This document shows positions 10,401 through 22,700 of a DNA stretch of 64,000 bases, piece by piece. The stretch's first letter is position 1. Each line of letters opens with the position of its first letter. Below the pieces are notes generated by a model. It did no database searches and was not told where the DNA came from. It saw only the letters and a program-made list of their open reading frames with translations. A program made the translations under genes and the position numbers. The DNA is taken from contig JAKZAN010000005.1 in assembly GCA_023053545.1 (NCBI GenBank), forward strand, positions 12,772,001 to 12,836,000, in the 5' to 3' direction. Source of the stretch: Lepidurus packardi. Taxonomy: Eukaryota > Arthropoda > Branchiopoda > Notostraca > Triopsidae.

Positions 10401-11184
10401 TTTTCACTAATTTTCTTTGAACCGCGAACGGCGTAGGCCGATACCAACTACAGGTACGTACAATACAGCTTTTTTCTCCCATTTTCTTTGAACCGCGAAC
10501 GACATAGGCCAATACCAACTACAGGTACGTACAATACAACTTTTTTCTCCAATTTTCTTTGAACCGCGAACGGCATAGGCCGATACCAACTACCCAAGGA
10601 TACCCGAGGGAGGTACATGGGGAGAAAAAATCTTAAAAAATCTTTACGACCCTGCTGACTTGCTTTAAAGCGTTAAATTTTTTTTATTTTTTTAACAGTG
10701 GGCTCGGATTGTGTTAGTAGTTGAGCGAGGCGTGACGCCGAAAGAAAGATTGGAAAAACAGAAGCTCTATTCACGTCCCATGCGAGATGGTCGACGTGCT
10801 CTGCTGCTTCGCTTACAACAAACGGTACGTTTTATTTTCCAGTAAAAAACGTGTGAGAAAAAAAATAGGTCAGCCCCATTTGTTGGAAAACCAGAGGTAT
10901 AATTTCGCGATTCGTAGTGCACAGAGTACGAACACGGAATGGGAGGATCCCCGGATCCACCAAAATTTTAACCATCTTTCACCCCCTCTATCGATTGCCA
11001 AAACTTCCTCACACAGTTTGGCTTTTTTTGCGTTTAGGAGGAAGACAAGGAGGAAATCAAGGAAATCATGGAACTGCGAACGAACCATGACAAATTTGTA
11101 CTACGCCGCCAAAACAACAGTCGCTTACTGTCCACCATGTTGACGCCTTCAATGGGGTCTTTCCAAAGCCCCTCCCCCTTGTGA
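4450..11184 (+). CDS. nan: TRPV-family cation channel, Nanchung-like
   Basis: Exons: 4450-4540, 5266-5444, 5532-5622, 5691-5867, 5918-6107, 7117-7270, 7333-7483, 7555-7741, 7805-8166, 8221-8234, 8323-8448, 8526-8677, 8786-8841, 9206-9259, 9342-9508, 9567-9683, 10699-10824, 11038-11184; phase holds at every junction, giving 846 residues. The N-terminus is MGNTNSN, with a glycine at position 2. Ankyrin repeats ([43 protein letters not shown]) fill roughly residues 75-330. Six membrane segments follow: S1 near 415, S2 from 540, S6 ([18 protein letters not shown]) near 735. The TRP-box region [16 protein letters not shown] spans the exon 16/17 junction. In arthropods this family forms mechanosensory channels of chordotonal neurons, with Inactive as partner; that role is inferred. 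Oddities are a Ser/Thr-rich S1-S2 loop of about 105 residues, a 14 nt exon, and repeat-filled introns. It could instead be the sister type Inactive/OSM-9. Confidence 0.93.
4541..5265 (+). other. TRPV intron 1 with foldback and A-rich repeat
   Basis: The intron holds an A-rich tandem stretch (AAAATAGAGAAAAATAGTG type) at about 4748-4835. It also holds a nested inverted repeat at 4887-5081: outer arms contain ATTCAAT / ATTGAATGAAT and inner arms contain TACAGGAGTAC / GTACTCCTGTA. A possible cryptic exon begins after TATTATTAG at about 4612 and reads 27 codons in phase with exon 1 before a TGA. Direct joining to exon 2 at 5266 gives the expected family sequence, so the cryptic exon is not used in the main model. 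Confidence 0.6.
6257..7116 (+). repeat. TRPV intron 5 tandem repeat, about 247 bp x 3.5
   Basis: Copies begin at the GTAACGGA motif near 6261, 6507, 6754 and 6981-6997. Each contains a block with GGCGCGCCTC or a close variant, the run ATTTGAATTTT, and the phrase TTTTCTAACGG. The last copy runs straight into the acceptor of exon 6 (TTACAG at 7111-7116), so the 3' end of the intron is part of the repeat unit. Confidence 0.85.
8221..8234 (+). other. TRPV microexon of 14 nt
   Basis: The 14 bases GTCCCCAGTCGGAG are flanked by a good acceptor (TTTCTCCTAG) and the donor GTTAGC. Exon 9 leaves one base over; one plus 14 gives five whole codons (G-P-Q-S-E), which restores the phase needed by exon 11. 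Skipping it would shift the frame before S2. It lies in the S1-S2 extracellular loop. The donor is weak, so transcript evidence is desirable. Confidence 0.7.
8934..9074. repeat. Dispersed repeat, copy 1 (TRPV intron 13)
   Basis: About 140 bp from TACCTTAGCTTATTGATGCG to AGAATATTTTCCAG. Nearly the same sequence occurs at 53610-53755, and a shortened, more divergent copy lies at 11735-11800. No terminal inverted repeats, poly-A tail or coding sequence are visible. It is probably a short non-autonomous element of unknown class. Confidence 0.75.
9684..10595 (+). repeat. TRPV intron 16: 71 bp array, each unit GT...AG
   Basis: GTACGT begins units at 9684, 9755, 9826, 9890, 9961, 10032, 10101, 10172, 10243, 10314, 10383, 10454 and 10525. 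Spacing is 71 bp, except 64 once and 69 twice. Every unit up to the last ends in ACTACAG or ACTATAG directly before the next GTACGT. The first unit starts exactly at the exon 16 donor. A pyrimidine tract (CTTTTTTCTCC) lies in the middle of each unit. The order of variants suggests a four-unit higher-order repeat of 282 bp. The real acceptor for exon 17 lies beyond the array at 10698. Confidence 0.95.
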
Positions 11185-11195
11185 AATAATTCAAA

Positions 11196-11201
11196 AATAA
11201 A
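11196..11201 (+). promoter_or_regulatory. Polyadenylation signal of the TRPV gene
   Basis: AATAAA lies 12 bases beyond the stop codon at 11182-11184. Several further AATAAA-like words follow, so the exact cleavage site cannot be chosen. Confidence 0.5.
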
Positions 11202-11734
11202 CCAAACAAACTTGTTGCAACTATAAATACAATAACTACAATAAACCAAAATAAAAATAAAACGAAAAGGCAAATAAAACAAGTAAAAAAATATAACCGC
11301 AGTAAACTAGAATAGAAATAAAATAAGACGAAAAGGAAAAGGAGGAGAAAAATGAAAGAAATTTTTCTGTGCCACTCACCGTGCAGCAATCCATTCTTCC
11401 ATCGCCGTGCAGTATTCATGAATTAATTACAGCCACCCCAACCCCCTTATAAGGCTTTCCCTTTCACTCCCGAAATACATAAAAAACATCCTTGATCACA
11501 AGGCCTGACCTATTGATTTCCATTGCAAAGCCTCGAATCCCCAGAAATCAAATACTTGGCAAAGATTTCCTTGGATACTACATTGATAATGAGGGTTTGA
11601 CGTCATCAATGCTCCGGAATTGTCTCCTCCTCCCCGTTTCCCAGATGCTGTCAGTTCAGACATGATTCCATAGTCTATCTTAATAAATTACATAAGAATT
11701 TAAAGAATTTCTATGAGAAATTAAGGGTCCCACG

Positions 11735-11800
11735 TACCTTAGCTTATTGATGCCAAACAATCATAGATGGCTTTGATGTTTGTTACGGTTTTTGAGCCTT
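11735..11800. repeat. Dispersed repeat, partial copy 3
   Basis: A divergent copy of the start of the repeat seen at 8934 and 53610 (TACCTTAGCTTATTGATGCC, then ATAGATGGCTTTGATGTTTG). It lies between the TRPV gene and the GPCR. The similarity is lost after about 65 bases. Confidence 0.6.
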
Positions 11801-12545
11801 AAGAGAATCCAATTACCTAGTTATGATGACATTTTTTCAAGGGAAAGAAATAATAGTGGAAATCTAGCTAGAAGCAGCGATAACCTGGAATGACGCAAGT
11901 TATGGCGACATCTGGAAGGTTAGAAAAAAAATATTGATCGAAGGAAAAAGCCAATTTGTTTGTTATTCTTGTATAAGAGAACGGCACAAGGTTGAGGTTC
12001 AGTATTAAGGTAAATGTTGTGAAGAGATTAGCGGGGTATCCGGTGTTAACAACATCAGGGTTTCCAGGTGGCGTTAGTGACAATAACGGGGGGGGGGGAT
12101 GAGATGAATAGAGAGAGGCGCTCTTTAGGTTGATGTGACGAACATAATGAACAACAGTCACTTGGCTCTAAGGATCTGTTTTCGGTATGTTTTTGTTGGT
12201 GTTTCCCTATTGCTACCTCTAACCTCCCCCGTTTCCCTAGAGACCCGCATTAGTTCCTTTCGACATACCCTATAACCAACAACACTGTCGAAAGACGTCA
12301 CCAGCGCAAAAGGAAGCTTTTGGAATGAATTCAGGGCTCTTTGAAGTCATTGCAAAGGCAAACAACTGCCTGAGAAAGGTTTACAGGGTGAGTCAAGGAT
12401 TGCGGGTCCATGGACCAATAGACACGTGCTAATTGTGACATGTTTTGCCACTAGGTGGCAGGCCATCTAGTGACACTCGATGAAGGCTAGGACAAAGAAC
12501 CGACCACAACTGAACTGACCACAAGCACGAGAATGTAGATAAAGC

Positions 12546-14543
12546 CTAGCTTAAATCTACCGCAGTATTAGACCGCGAAAGGGGTAGATTCTGCATTGAA
12601 GTTTGCACGATTTCTACTTGACTATGAGGCGACCGGTAGATGACTCTCATGAGAAGGATTTCGCGTTCTCTTTCGCGCCGAGGGAAGCTACCGCAGCAGT
12701 ACAAACGGTACAGCACCCTCCGGACACTCATACTGGACGATTGACAAACTTCAGCCCAATGGCGATGGATGTTGGTGTTGAGCCAACCGTACAGGACAGG
12801 ATTGGTGACGGCGGATGACATGGCTAACGCGTGGCACGTGGCGAAGACACTGTACAAATGCTTGGCTTGCAGAAATAGGTTGGCTTGGGAGTGAAAATCG
12901 ACCAAAACCGTAAAAATATGCAAAGGCAGCCACGACACGGCAAAAGTAACCGTCACACCCAATAACATTAAGGTGGCCCGCCGATTGCGAGCCATTTCCC
13001 GCTCCATGTACTGCGGATGTCGCGTGTTCTGCCCCTTGAGGAAGCTCGAGATCCGCAGATAGACGCTGAGCAAAACGACAATCGGAAACACGTACTGGAC
13101 GAGCATAATAGCTAACGTGTACAAACCACGGACGCTATCCGCGGGCCACTTCTCCATACATTGCTCAAAGAGCAGCACGTCGCCGACCATGACTTGCTCC
13201 ACATCTTGGAAGAAGAAAAGAGGCAAAGAAATAGCGAAGGACGACAGCCATACGACGGCTAAACACTGGAACACGTAATGGCGACTCTTCCTAGCTGACG
13301 GCGTTTCCCGTACGACGGTCATGTACCTAACACCCGAAATAAACACGTACGAACATGTAAGACAGAAAGACAAAAGTAAAGCTAACCGCAGCAATAAAAA
13401 ATAGGAATTTAGAGTAAATAAAGAAATGAAGAAATAAATGAAAGCAATAAGGATTACAAGTAATACAACTGTAAGAAATAAATGTACCTGACATAGTGCA
13501 TTAGTACACGAACGAAAGAATGCTAATTACGGCAGAAATACATAATCGATAGATTTGATACTGGCAAGAGAAGAAATTAAATTGAAATGGTAGATTACTT
13601 AAGAAATTCCGAGATAAAAAGCATTTTTTTCGCAGTCAACCAGAAACGTCAATTGCTAATATGGTTTTTATATTACTGCTGACCGAAAACTCATAAAAAT
13701 CTGAATTTCTGCAGTACTTTGATTCATTGCTGCGCAGTAATACCTGATCGTTTATATAGCTGCTCTTAAAAGAGCATTGGTTTAGAACGAACGCGAAAAA
13801 ATCCGAAATATTTTATCGCATGAAGTAATATTTCTTCCAGTGATATTTCTTCCAGTAATATTACTGCAGCTGTTTGACTCATTCCTGCGCAGTAACACCT
13901 GTTCGTTTCAATAAATGTTCTTACAGCACTGAATTTAAAAATTATTATCTCCTCGTGCCAAAAAATTGTATCGCAAGAAATAATATTTCTTCCGTTCCTA
14001 TCTTCCTACAGCCCTAAATAGCATTTCTTCGACGCGGAACAAGCGGCTACTTTAACAAGTTTTGGAAATCGAAAGAGCGGAAAGATTAAAGACGAGGCAC
14101 AAGATTTACCGTTCGAAGGAGATGGCAGTAATAGTACCGGTCGAGACCATGATATTCGTCCCCTGAAGCACCGGTACCAGCCGGCACAGGAACCTGCCCA
14201 ACACCCAATTCCTCCGTAGTAACGACACCAAGGTCAAAGGCATACACAACAAACACAAGGTCAAGTCCGACGCACTTAAATTGACCACGAAGAAATTCCG
14301 GGCGGTCCTCAGCCCGGGTTTACTCAGTACCAAACCACACACGATGAAATTGGCCGCCAATCCTGCGGTCATCAAACACGCATAGACCACCACAAAGATT
14401 ATTTCCGTCACAGGCTCCAAGATTCGATTCTGGCCGTCTGAACTCTCCCGCAAAATACTGTACGCTTCACCTAAACTGAAGTTGAACTGCAGTAATTCCC
14501 CCGTCTCAAGGGTCATCCCCCCTCTTACCTCGTTAACCATCAT
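12546..14543 (-). CDS. NPFR: Neuropeptide F / NPY-type receptor (rhodopsin-class GPCR)
   Basis: Two exons, 14110-14543 and 12546-13326, join in phase inside the E/DRY motif to give 404 residues. The N-terminus is extracellular with an NFS glycosylation site. All seven membrane segments are present: TM1 from about residue 47, TM2 with NLSASDLTLCLLCMP, TM3 ending STGTITAISFERYMTVV, TM4 with VVWLSSFAISLPLFF, TM5 with VQYVFPIVVLLSVYL, TM6 with FAVSWLPLHIF and TM7 with NPVLYGWLN. The phrase PLTLVSLLRRNW and the run QGTNIMVSTGT before the ERY motif resemble receptors of the neuropeptide F / NPY group, which respond to RF-amide peptides. The motif is ERY instead of DRY. The tail holds a Cys pair (YCC) suitable for palmitoylation. 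Short NPF or another RF-amide receptor is the main alternative. Confidence 0.88.
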
Positions 14544-16704
14544 TGTACGTCATAAAAGCTCAAATCCGTCAAGTTAAACACGGATCACCGTCACAACCTG
14601 GTCCCTTCCACTTATAAGCTTCCGAAGAAATGCCTAGAAATTGAATTGCTTCACCCACGCTCCGTTCCACCGGACGACGTATGAACACAGTTTTTAGGAG
14701 AAAGAATCCTAAGTGAGGCAACCACGGGGTTGCTAGAAATCCTCCCAAATGAAGTCCTGTACTTTTGTTTCGATGTATCGGATCGATAAATGGTCATAAA
14801 ACACAGCCTAAATCGTTGCGCCTTTAATTGAAGAAATGACTCGGTCCTTTTACGACATTCGCGTTCACTAGGCCGGAAAATCGCTATCAAAGTTTATCCC
14901 CGGAAGAGGAGTTCGATTGAAGAGAGGAAAGGAAATTCCAACAGGAACTCAGGAAGTGCTGCAATAATGAAAATCCCCCAAGATTACTTGGCGTTTTCTT
15001 TCACGGAGAGATCAAGAGGTGCAAAGGAAGGAACACAGTACCGGCTTAGAAGGAAATCGGAAGACGACTAACTCCCGCAACGCAGAACGGTGTGAAGAAA
15101 GGAAGTGTATACTGACGCTTGCGTCGGAAGATTTCCGAGGTCCAGTAGAACCTTTTGCAACATAGGTCTTTTACCGGAGTCAACATAATACGTTGCTTAG
15201 ACACTTGTAGATGAGGGCATTCATGGTATTTCTTGCTTTCTTTGGCTTGTTAGTATAAGCTGTTGGGAGTCTACGATTTTGTGGGACAAACAGTAAGATA
15301 TCGCTTTCGATATCTGAGAAGTTCTGCACGTACAAGGACAGAAATGTTTAGTAAATAAAGCAGTACCTTTCTGTCCAGAAATGCACTAATCTTGTAAAGG
15401 GAAAGGTTTGTTGGGATTGAGTTTTAGTCAGCCACGTGCGCTGTGGCAGATTGGGGTAGTAATGTAAACTTCCGAGTTCAGAAGAAATGCAGAGATACGA
15501 AGAAATGTGAGAAACACGGAGCTTTTCGGTCATCCGAAAAATGGCTCAACAACTTTAAAACTCAACTTTTCTTCTCCTATTTATCGTTATTTTTTCTTCA
15601 AATATATTTGAAATACCTAAAAGAAAAATCAGAAATTATGATCAGAAAATATCAGAAATTCAAGAATTAGCAATTAGATTCCAAAGCATTTCCAAAATAA
15701 AAAAAAAATAAAAAAAACGATTCGAAGCGGAGAGCTTAGTAAAGAAAAAAATGGAAATAATCGGATCTGATTAGCACAATTCGTTGCGCAGTTATTCAAC
15801 AAATGGACTGTGGACCAATTCACTTGTTAATTGCTGAAACGGAAAATCATTTAATCATGTGAAAATGAAACATTAAACTGAAGAAAATTGGAAAAGTATA
15901 TAGAACAAAAAATAAAGTTCTTCTCAAAAAAGTGCAATTGAACTTGGCAAAAAAAAAATTCTGAAAAATCTGAAGCGTAAAAAGCAAAAAAAAATCTTAA
16001 TTCCTCCATTGTTTAATTACACAGAAGCGAACTAATAGGATCTAATAGCCCACTCCTTGCTAATTACCCAGCAAATCAATTTTTTAACCAATTTACTTGG
16101 TAATTGTCGAAACGGAAGGCCTGATTACATTAAACTGAAGCAAACTGGAACGGAATTCCAGTTAAGAGAAGAAGATTCCTAACTGAAATTCCATTCCAGT
16201 TAAATTAAGAATGAAACTATACTTCAAGAAAGTTCAACGAAACTCGGTCAAAACAAAAAAAAAATCCATCAATCTGAACTACTCAACAAATCCATTGTTA
16301 ACCAATGAATGTGTTAATTGCAGTAACATAATAAACGACATTGAAATGAAGAAACTTGAGATCAAATTTAGAACGAAATTAAGAATCCAATTCCACTTTT
16401 TTCCCACACAAAAAATCCCGCAATTTCGAATTCTTCTCAAGTTCTTGCTGCACATAATAACGCCCAATTAGTATAACTTTTTTTCCGTGTATCTTTTCAT
16501 TAACATCAATTTTGCAGTCATAAGGGTCATAGAACCAGCAATTTCTTTCATAATTTTTCTTTCACTCAAAAATGTCTCATTCCCCTTCGATGGCTTTCTT
16601 TCTCAACTGCTTAACTCACCTCAACATGCCCTTAAGCTTTCCTGAAATGAAAACTAAAAGTATATAAAAAAAAAACGAAAAATGGCCCGTGATTTGTTCA
16701 TAGC
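14544..16704. other. Intergenic region, nothing recognised
   Basis: About 2.2 kb of A/T-rich DNA between the GPCR (start at 14543, minus strand) and the 3' end of the MULE-derived gene. It should contain the GPCR promoter. A weak duplication is seen at about 15790-16140, where the phrases about AATTTACTTGGTAATTG and ACATTAAACTGAAG recur. Short reading frames here show no family features. Confidence 0.5.
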
Positions 16705-19700
16705 TTACGCCCCTTTCTTCTTTTTATCCGGGATCGTAATAACGATCTTGGGTTTGGGTCGATTGGCTACCACGTCGCTCAACTGTTTCAGATCCTGTTC
16801 GACTCGCTTGAGGACGCTCAACTGCTCCAGTTCACCTACCACGTTAGCCAACTGTTGCAATTTGTTCAGTACCGTCTCCTTAAGCGGCCTGAGCTCGAGC
16901 TGGTCAATTTCGGCCTCGCCTGGTTTGCTCATATGAACCGTGAAGTGATCTTTGACGACGTGGGGCTTTCGTTTGTCGAGCATTTGCACGTGAATGTGCT
17001 TGCAAATCACGGCGTGCACCTGAGCCAGCTTACACGCACATTCATGGGAGTGGAGACACCGCACCAAGACGTCGCAATCCTTACAGGCAAACTCTTGCAC
17101 CGCTTTCCCGCCCCAATCTGTACTTGTGCCATGTTTCTCCTTTTGGGTGCGAAGATTCCCCGCGGAAGTAGTGGGGGGCACGAGTGGGGAGGGGGAGGAG
17201 GCTTCTGAGGGTGAGGGCGTGGAAGTGGGCGGGACTTCAGGCAAAGGAAGCGGTTGGGCATAGGCTGACGTGGCCAAATCTTGGACTTGCACCAAGGTAT
17301 TGCTCGCGACGAGGTTAAACTCGCTCCAATTCTCGTTCAAATCCTCCAGTTTGTTGTGTACGAACCAAATCATGCCGTACAAACACTTATCCACGCGCTT
17401 CACCTTCTTGGCCCGGAACACAATCTTGTCTAAGGCCTGCTGTAGAAAGAAAAGGCAGAAATAATAGAAATTTAGCATTTTTTTTTTAAATGTAAAATAA
17501 ACTCCCGTGCAGAAATACTCAACAGCGAATCAGTTCTGTCTTTTTTTAATTTGTATTTTTGTTAGCAATAATTATTTCTTTTTCTTTAAATTTTCTTTTT
17601 TTTATAACTTTTTTTCTCTTTTTCTTTTGTTTCGTATTTTTTTTTTTTTTTTTTTTTTTTTACAATTCTTGGGATTTTTTCTTTTTTAAGAATTTTTTTC
17701 TTTTTTGTCTTTTAACTTTAAAAAAGTTAAAAACTTTGAAAATGTTAATTTTTTAAACTTTTTTTTAGAACTTTTATTTTTTTAAAAAATATTTTTTTTT
17801 ATTTTCTTACAACTTTTTTCTTTTTTAAGAATTTCTTTTTTTTTTTTCTTAGAAATTTCCGGAAACTTTTTTTAGAACTTTTACTTAAAAAAAAATCCTT
17901 TTTTTTATTTTCTTGGAACTTTTTTTTTCTTGTATTTTTTTTTCTTTCTTAGAACTTTCTTGATTTTTCAAATGGTTAAACGGTCTTTCCCCATTTCCTT
18001 AATTTGTACTTTATTTATTATTACTTAATGTTTTTTTTAATTTGTATTTTTGTTAGCAATAATTATTTATTTTTTCTTTAAATTTTCTTTCTTTTACAAC
18101 TTTTTTTTTCTTTTTCTTTATTTTGTATTTTTGTTTTACTTTTTTTTGCAATTCTTGGGATTTTTTTCTTTTTTAAGAATTTTTTTCTTTTTTGTCTTTT
18201 AACTTTAAAAAAGTTAAAAACTTTGAAAACGTTAATTTTTTTAACTTCTTTTTAGAACTTTTATTTTTTTAAAAAATATTTTTTTTTATTTTCTTACAAC
18301 TTTTTTCTTTTTTAAGAATTTCTTTTTTTTTTTCTTAGAAATTTCCGGAAACTTTTTTTAGAACTTTTATTTTTAAAAAAATAATTTTTTTTATTTTCTT
18401 AGAACTATTTTTTTTTCTTGTATTTTTTTTTCTTTCTTAGAACTTTCTTGATTTTTCAAATGGTTAAACGGTCTTTCCCCATTTCCTTAATTTGTACTTT
18501 ATTTATTATTACTTAATGTATTTTTTTAATTTGTATTTTTGTTAGCAATAATTATTTATTTTTTCTTTAAATTTTCTTTCTTTTTAAACTTTTTTTTTTT
18601 TTTATTTTGTATTTTTGTTTTACTTTTTTTTTGCAATTCTTGGGATTTTTTTTTTTTGTCTTAGAAATTGTTGTAAACTTTTTTTTATAACTTTTCTTTT
18701 TTTAAAAATTTTTCTTTTTTAAGAATTTTTTTCTTAGATTTTTTTTTTAACTTTTTTTAGAACTTTTATTTTTTTTTTAAATCCTTGTTTTTATTTTCTT
18801 AGAACTTTCTTGATTTTTCAAAGGGTTAAACGGTCTTTCCCCCATGGACCCAAAACTATTCCCAGCGGTGAAACTTTTCCTTAACGAGGCCAAACAGACT
18901 TTCAATTCAGCAACCAGCCAAGGACGAGAAGCTCACCCAATCATTTCAGTACTTTTTCTACCCCCCTTACACCCTTCTCTCTTGACCCCCATCCCATCCA
19001 TCCAACCCTGTTATTAGTATCTGTTTTTATAATATAATATCTTGCAAGGATACGACAAATACATAGTTTGGCAACAGGCTTTCAAGCCTACGCCGGCTTT
19101 AAATTGAAAAAAAAAAAAAAAAAAAAAACGGTCTTTCCCCATTTCCTTAATTTGTATTTGATTTATTATTACTTAATTTATTTTTTGAATTTGTATTTTT
19201 GTTAGCAATAATTATTTATTTTTTCTTTAAATTTTCTTTCTTTTTCAACCTTTTTTTTTCTTTATTTTGTATTTTTGTTTTACTTTTTTTTGCAATTCTT
19301 GGGATTTTTTTCTTTTTTAAGAATTTTTTTCTTTTTTTGTCTTGAAAATTTTTGTAAACTTTTTTTTAGAACTTTTCTTTTTTAAAAAAATCTTTTTTTT
19401 TTATTTTCTTAGAACTTTTTTCTTTTTTAAGAATTTTTTTCTTAGAAATTTTTTTACACTTTTTTACACTTTTTTTTAGAACTTTTATTTAAAAAAAAAT
19501 CCTTTTTTTTTATTTTCTTAGAACTTTTTTTTTCTTGTAATTTTTTTTTTCTTAGAACTTTTTTGATTTTTCAAATGGTTAAACGTTCTTTCCCCATTTC
19601 CTTGTCTTCGCCATTGGAAGCGAAAAGGAAAAACACAAATTAAAATAGAATAAAAAAAGACGAAATTTAAATATATGATTAGGATCGAAAAAAAAGAAAG

Positions 19701-22700
19701 GGAATAAAAATGGAGAACCTCTTTGAGTTGTAGGAAAGGCTGATGGAGCTTGATATCATAGGGTCGTCGCCAACCCGCCCAGAAATCCACCTGCCACCCG
19801 AAAGTATCTTCGAAATATTGGAGAAATTCATGGCAATCTTCAAACGGCGTCAGCATGGAACGAACCAAAGTTAATAAACTGCCACCAGCGACTTCTTCCT
19901 TTTCTTCCAACAAAACCTTACGTAAAAAAAAACAAAAAAAAAAAAAAAAAACTGAATGAGTTAGAAAAAAAGGGAACGATTCGTTGCTCAGCAAATGGGA
20001 CCAACAAAAAGCTGAAGAAGCTCGATAAGGGAAGAAAAATAAATGAGGCTTTATCTCCCAACCAAAGAACATTCTGATCAAAACTCCTAAAAAAATGCAA
20101 ATCTTCATTCACTTTTTTTGCCTTATCTTGGAGCCGTTTAGGTTGCACATCTTTCGTTTCGTTAATATATACCGATGGACAAAGAGCTTCTAAGATCCGG
20201 AAAAGCGAGAATAGCGAAAAAAAAATTGACAGAGCTAGTAATTCATATTTCTTGGAACAGATTTTTTCGGATTTTTTTGAGTACTTTTATGTGTGCCTGG
20301 AAGAAAAGATTCTTTAGATATTGGAGATTTCCTAGCCGAATACGAAAGAACTCTTTTTTTTAGAATCGTTAGAATGTTAGATAGAAAATTATTAGAAATC
20401 GAATATTATGAATTATAGAGAATCAAACAGTTACAATAGTTAGAATCGAAGATTTATAACAGTTCGGAGATTTAGATTTTAGGAGAATCAAATATTCGTA
20501 AAAAAAAGAAATAAATCGCGTATTAAGATCGCAGATTTCAAATATTTGAAGCGGATTTTAACTCGTCGATTCTTGCTATTGGAAGCAAGAATCGATGAGT
20601 TAAAATCGATGATTAGTTAGCATCGAAGATTACGGGAATCAGCCGAACCAAAGTTTAGGATTGTCAGAATCGGGGATGATCAATAGTTCGGAAAGAAGGT
20701 GTCGAATAGTTGAAGATTTGGGATCACTAGAAAGAAATATTCTTAAAATTCTTAGAATCGAAGTTTTTGAATAGTAATATCGAAGATGGAAAATAATAAG
20801 AAATGAAGGATCGTTGTAACTTGGCAGTTCGAATCAACAGGATCAAAGATGTAAGAATCAATCTAATCAAAGATTCAAGAAATTCAAAATCAGACTTAAT
20901 ATCGTTCGAATCCAAGAGTTAACATAATGGTTCAAAACACGGTACAGAATAGTTGAATTCGAAAACGTGGGATCGCTAGAATCAAAGATTCTTAAAATCC
21001 TTAGATTAAAAGTTTCCGAATCTTAAGATAGAAGACTGAAAACAGTAAGAAATGACGACTTGTTGCAACTCGGCCGCTCGAATCATAGAATCAAAGATTA
21101 TAAGCATCAATCTAATCAAAGATTCAAGAAATTTCAAATCAGGCTTAATATCGTTCGAATCGAAGATTTGGCATAGTTCGAATCCAAGATTTAACATAAT
21201 GGTTCAAAAGACGGTACAGAATAGTTGAACTCGAAAACGTGGGATCGCTAGAATCAAAGATTCTTAAAATCCTTAGATTAAAAGTTTCCGAGTCTTAAGA
21301 TAGAAGACTGAAAACGGTAAGAAATGACGGCTTGTTGCAACTCGGCCGCTCGAATCATAGAATCACAGATTGTAAGAATCAATCTAATCAAAGATTCAGG
21401 AATTCAAAATCAGACTTAATATCGTTCGAATCGAATATTTAACATAATGGTTCAAAAGATGATACAGAATAGTTGAACTCGAAGACGTGGGATCGAAAGA
21501 ATCAAAGATTCTTAAAATCCTTAGACTCGAAGTTTTCAGAATCTTACGATCGTAGACTGAAAATAACAGGAAATTAAGGTTCGATTTCAATCCTACAGTT
21601 CGAATCTTAGAACGAAAGATTCTAAGAATCAATTTAATCAAAGATTCGGCATATTCCAAATCAGACTTCGTACGGTTCGACTCGAAGATTGAACATAGTT
21701 AGAACTGAACATCTAACATACTATGATTCGAAGACTCAACATAGTTCGAATCGAAGATTGAACATAGTTCGAATCGAAGCATTGCTGAAGTTCGAATACA
21801 GTAACAAAATCCTTAGCAACGCCGACTTGAAAACATCAGAGTCACATAATCAATACAACATTGCGATTGGCTTGAGCTAAACAAAGACTAAGTAACCATG
21901 TCAAATGAACTAAAGTTCGAAGCAAGTCATTGCTCACCAATGAAATCGTCTTCATTTAATTAAACTAGTTCGAATCACCCGACTTTGCAAGTCACTTAGC
22001 CCTTGTAAAAGGACCTAAATCTCAGTCTCCATTCTCCGAAATCGATCCATTCCTGTTCCTGGCCCAATTTAAAGCGCTTTTTCTTCCAACAAAAATCCAA
22101 TTTCAGCTTCTTCCCCGATTTTTTCCTATTCTTTTCTTCTTACCCTTCGCTTCTCGGATCTGAAATATAGATTCCTCTCGCAACATGCTTACCTGTAAGT
22201 ACTTTCGTACAGCAGCTTGCTTGCCTTGGTCAGGAATGAGCTTCATATGTTCATCCCAGTGACACTCGACAGCCCAAGAAGGAATAAAACTCGCTAAAGG
22301 AGCTTGGCCCATCACATACTCCCAAATGGCGGCTAAAGTCTGGGGATCTTCACTCAAGACAGTCTAAAAACGTATAAAAAAGGATTTTCTTTCTTGATTT
22401 TTTTTTCCGCCTCGACAGAAATAAAAAAAAAATGCTTAAAAAGTGAAGACGTACTTTGGGATGCAACGCGCCCACCTTCGCAAAGATGGTCGCTACAAAT
22501 GACTGGATAGTTTCAGCTCCAATTTGGTTGCAAAAGCCCACTGCTCCCAAATAGGCTTGTTTGGACGTCTCTTTATCCAAAACTAATAACGTAATTAAAT
22601 GCATCTCCGAGGTCGAAATCACCCTGATGCATTCCACAACAATAAGGCCATCCGGACCATGTTTCTTCAGGATTTCCGCCTACGAGTCCAACGACAAAGT

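Larger units (their letters stand above)
11185..12545. other. Intergenic region between TRPV and GPCR genes
   Basis: The two genes are convergent here. The region contains the TRPV 3' end, the partial dispersed repeat, and a G run at about 12089-12098. No further gene is seen. Confidence 0.5.

Noticed and set aside
9549..10589. Several minus-strand open frames across the 71 bp array ([23 protein letters not shown] type proteins)
   Set aside because: They are the translated satellite. The period of 71 is not a multiple of three, so the same peptides reappear in all frames, and they lie inside a TRPV intron.
17507..17756. Phenylalanine-rich plus-strand frames
   Set aside because: They are translations of the T-rich satellite in intron 7 of the MULE-derived gene.
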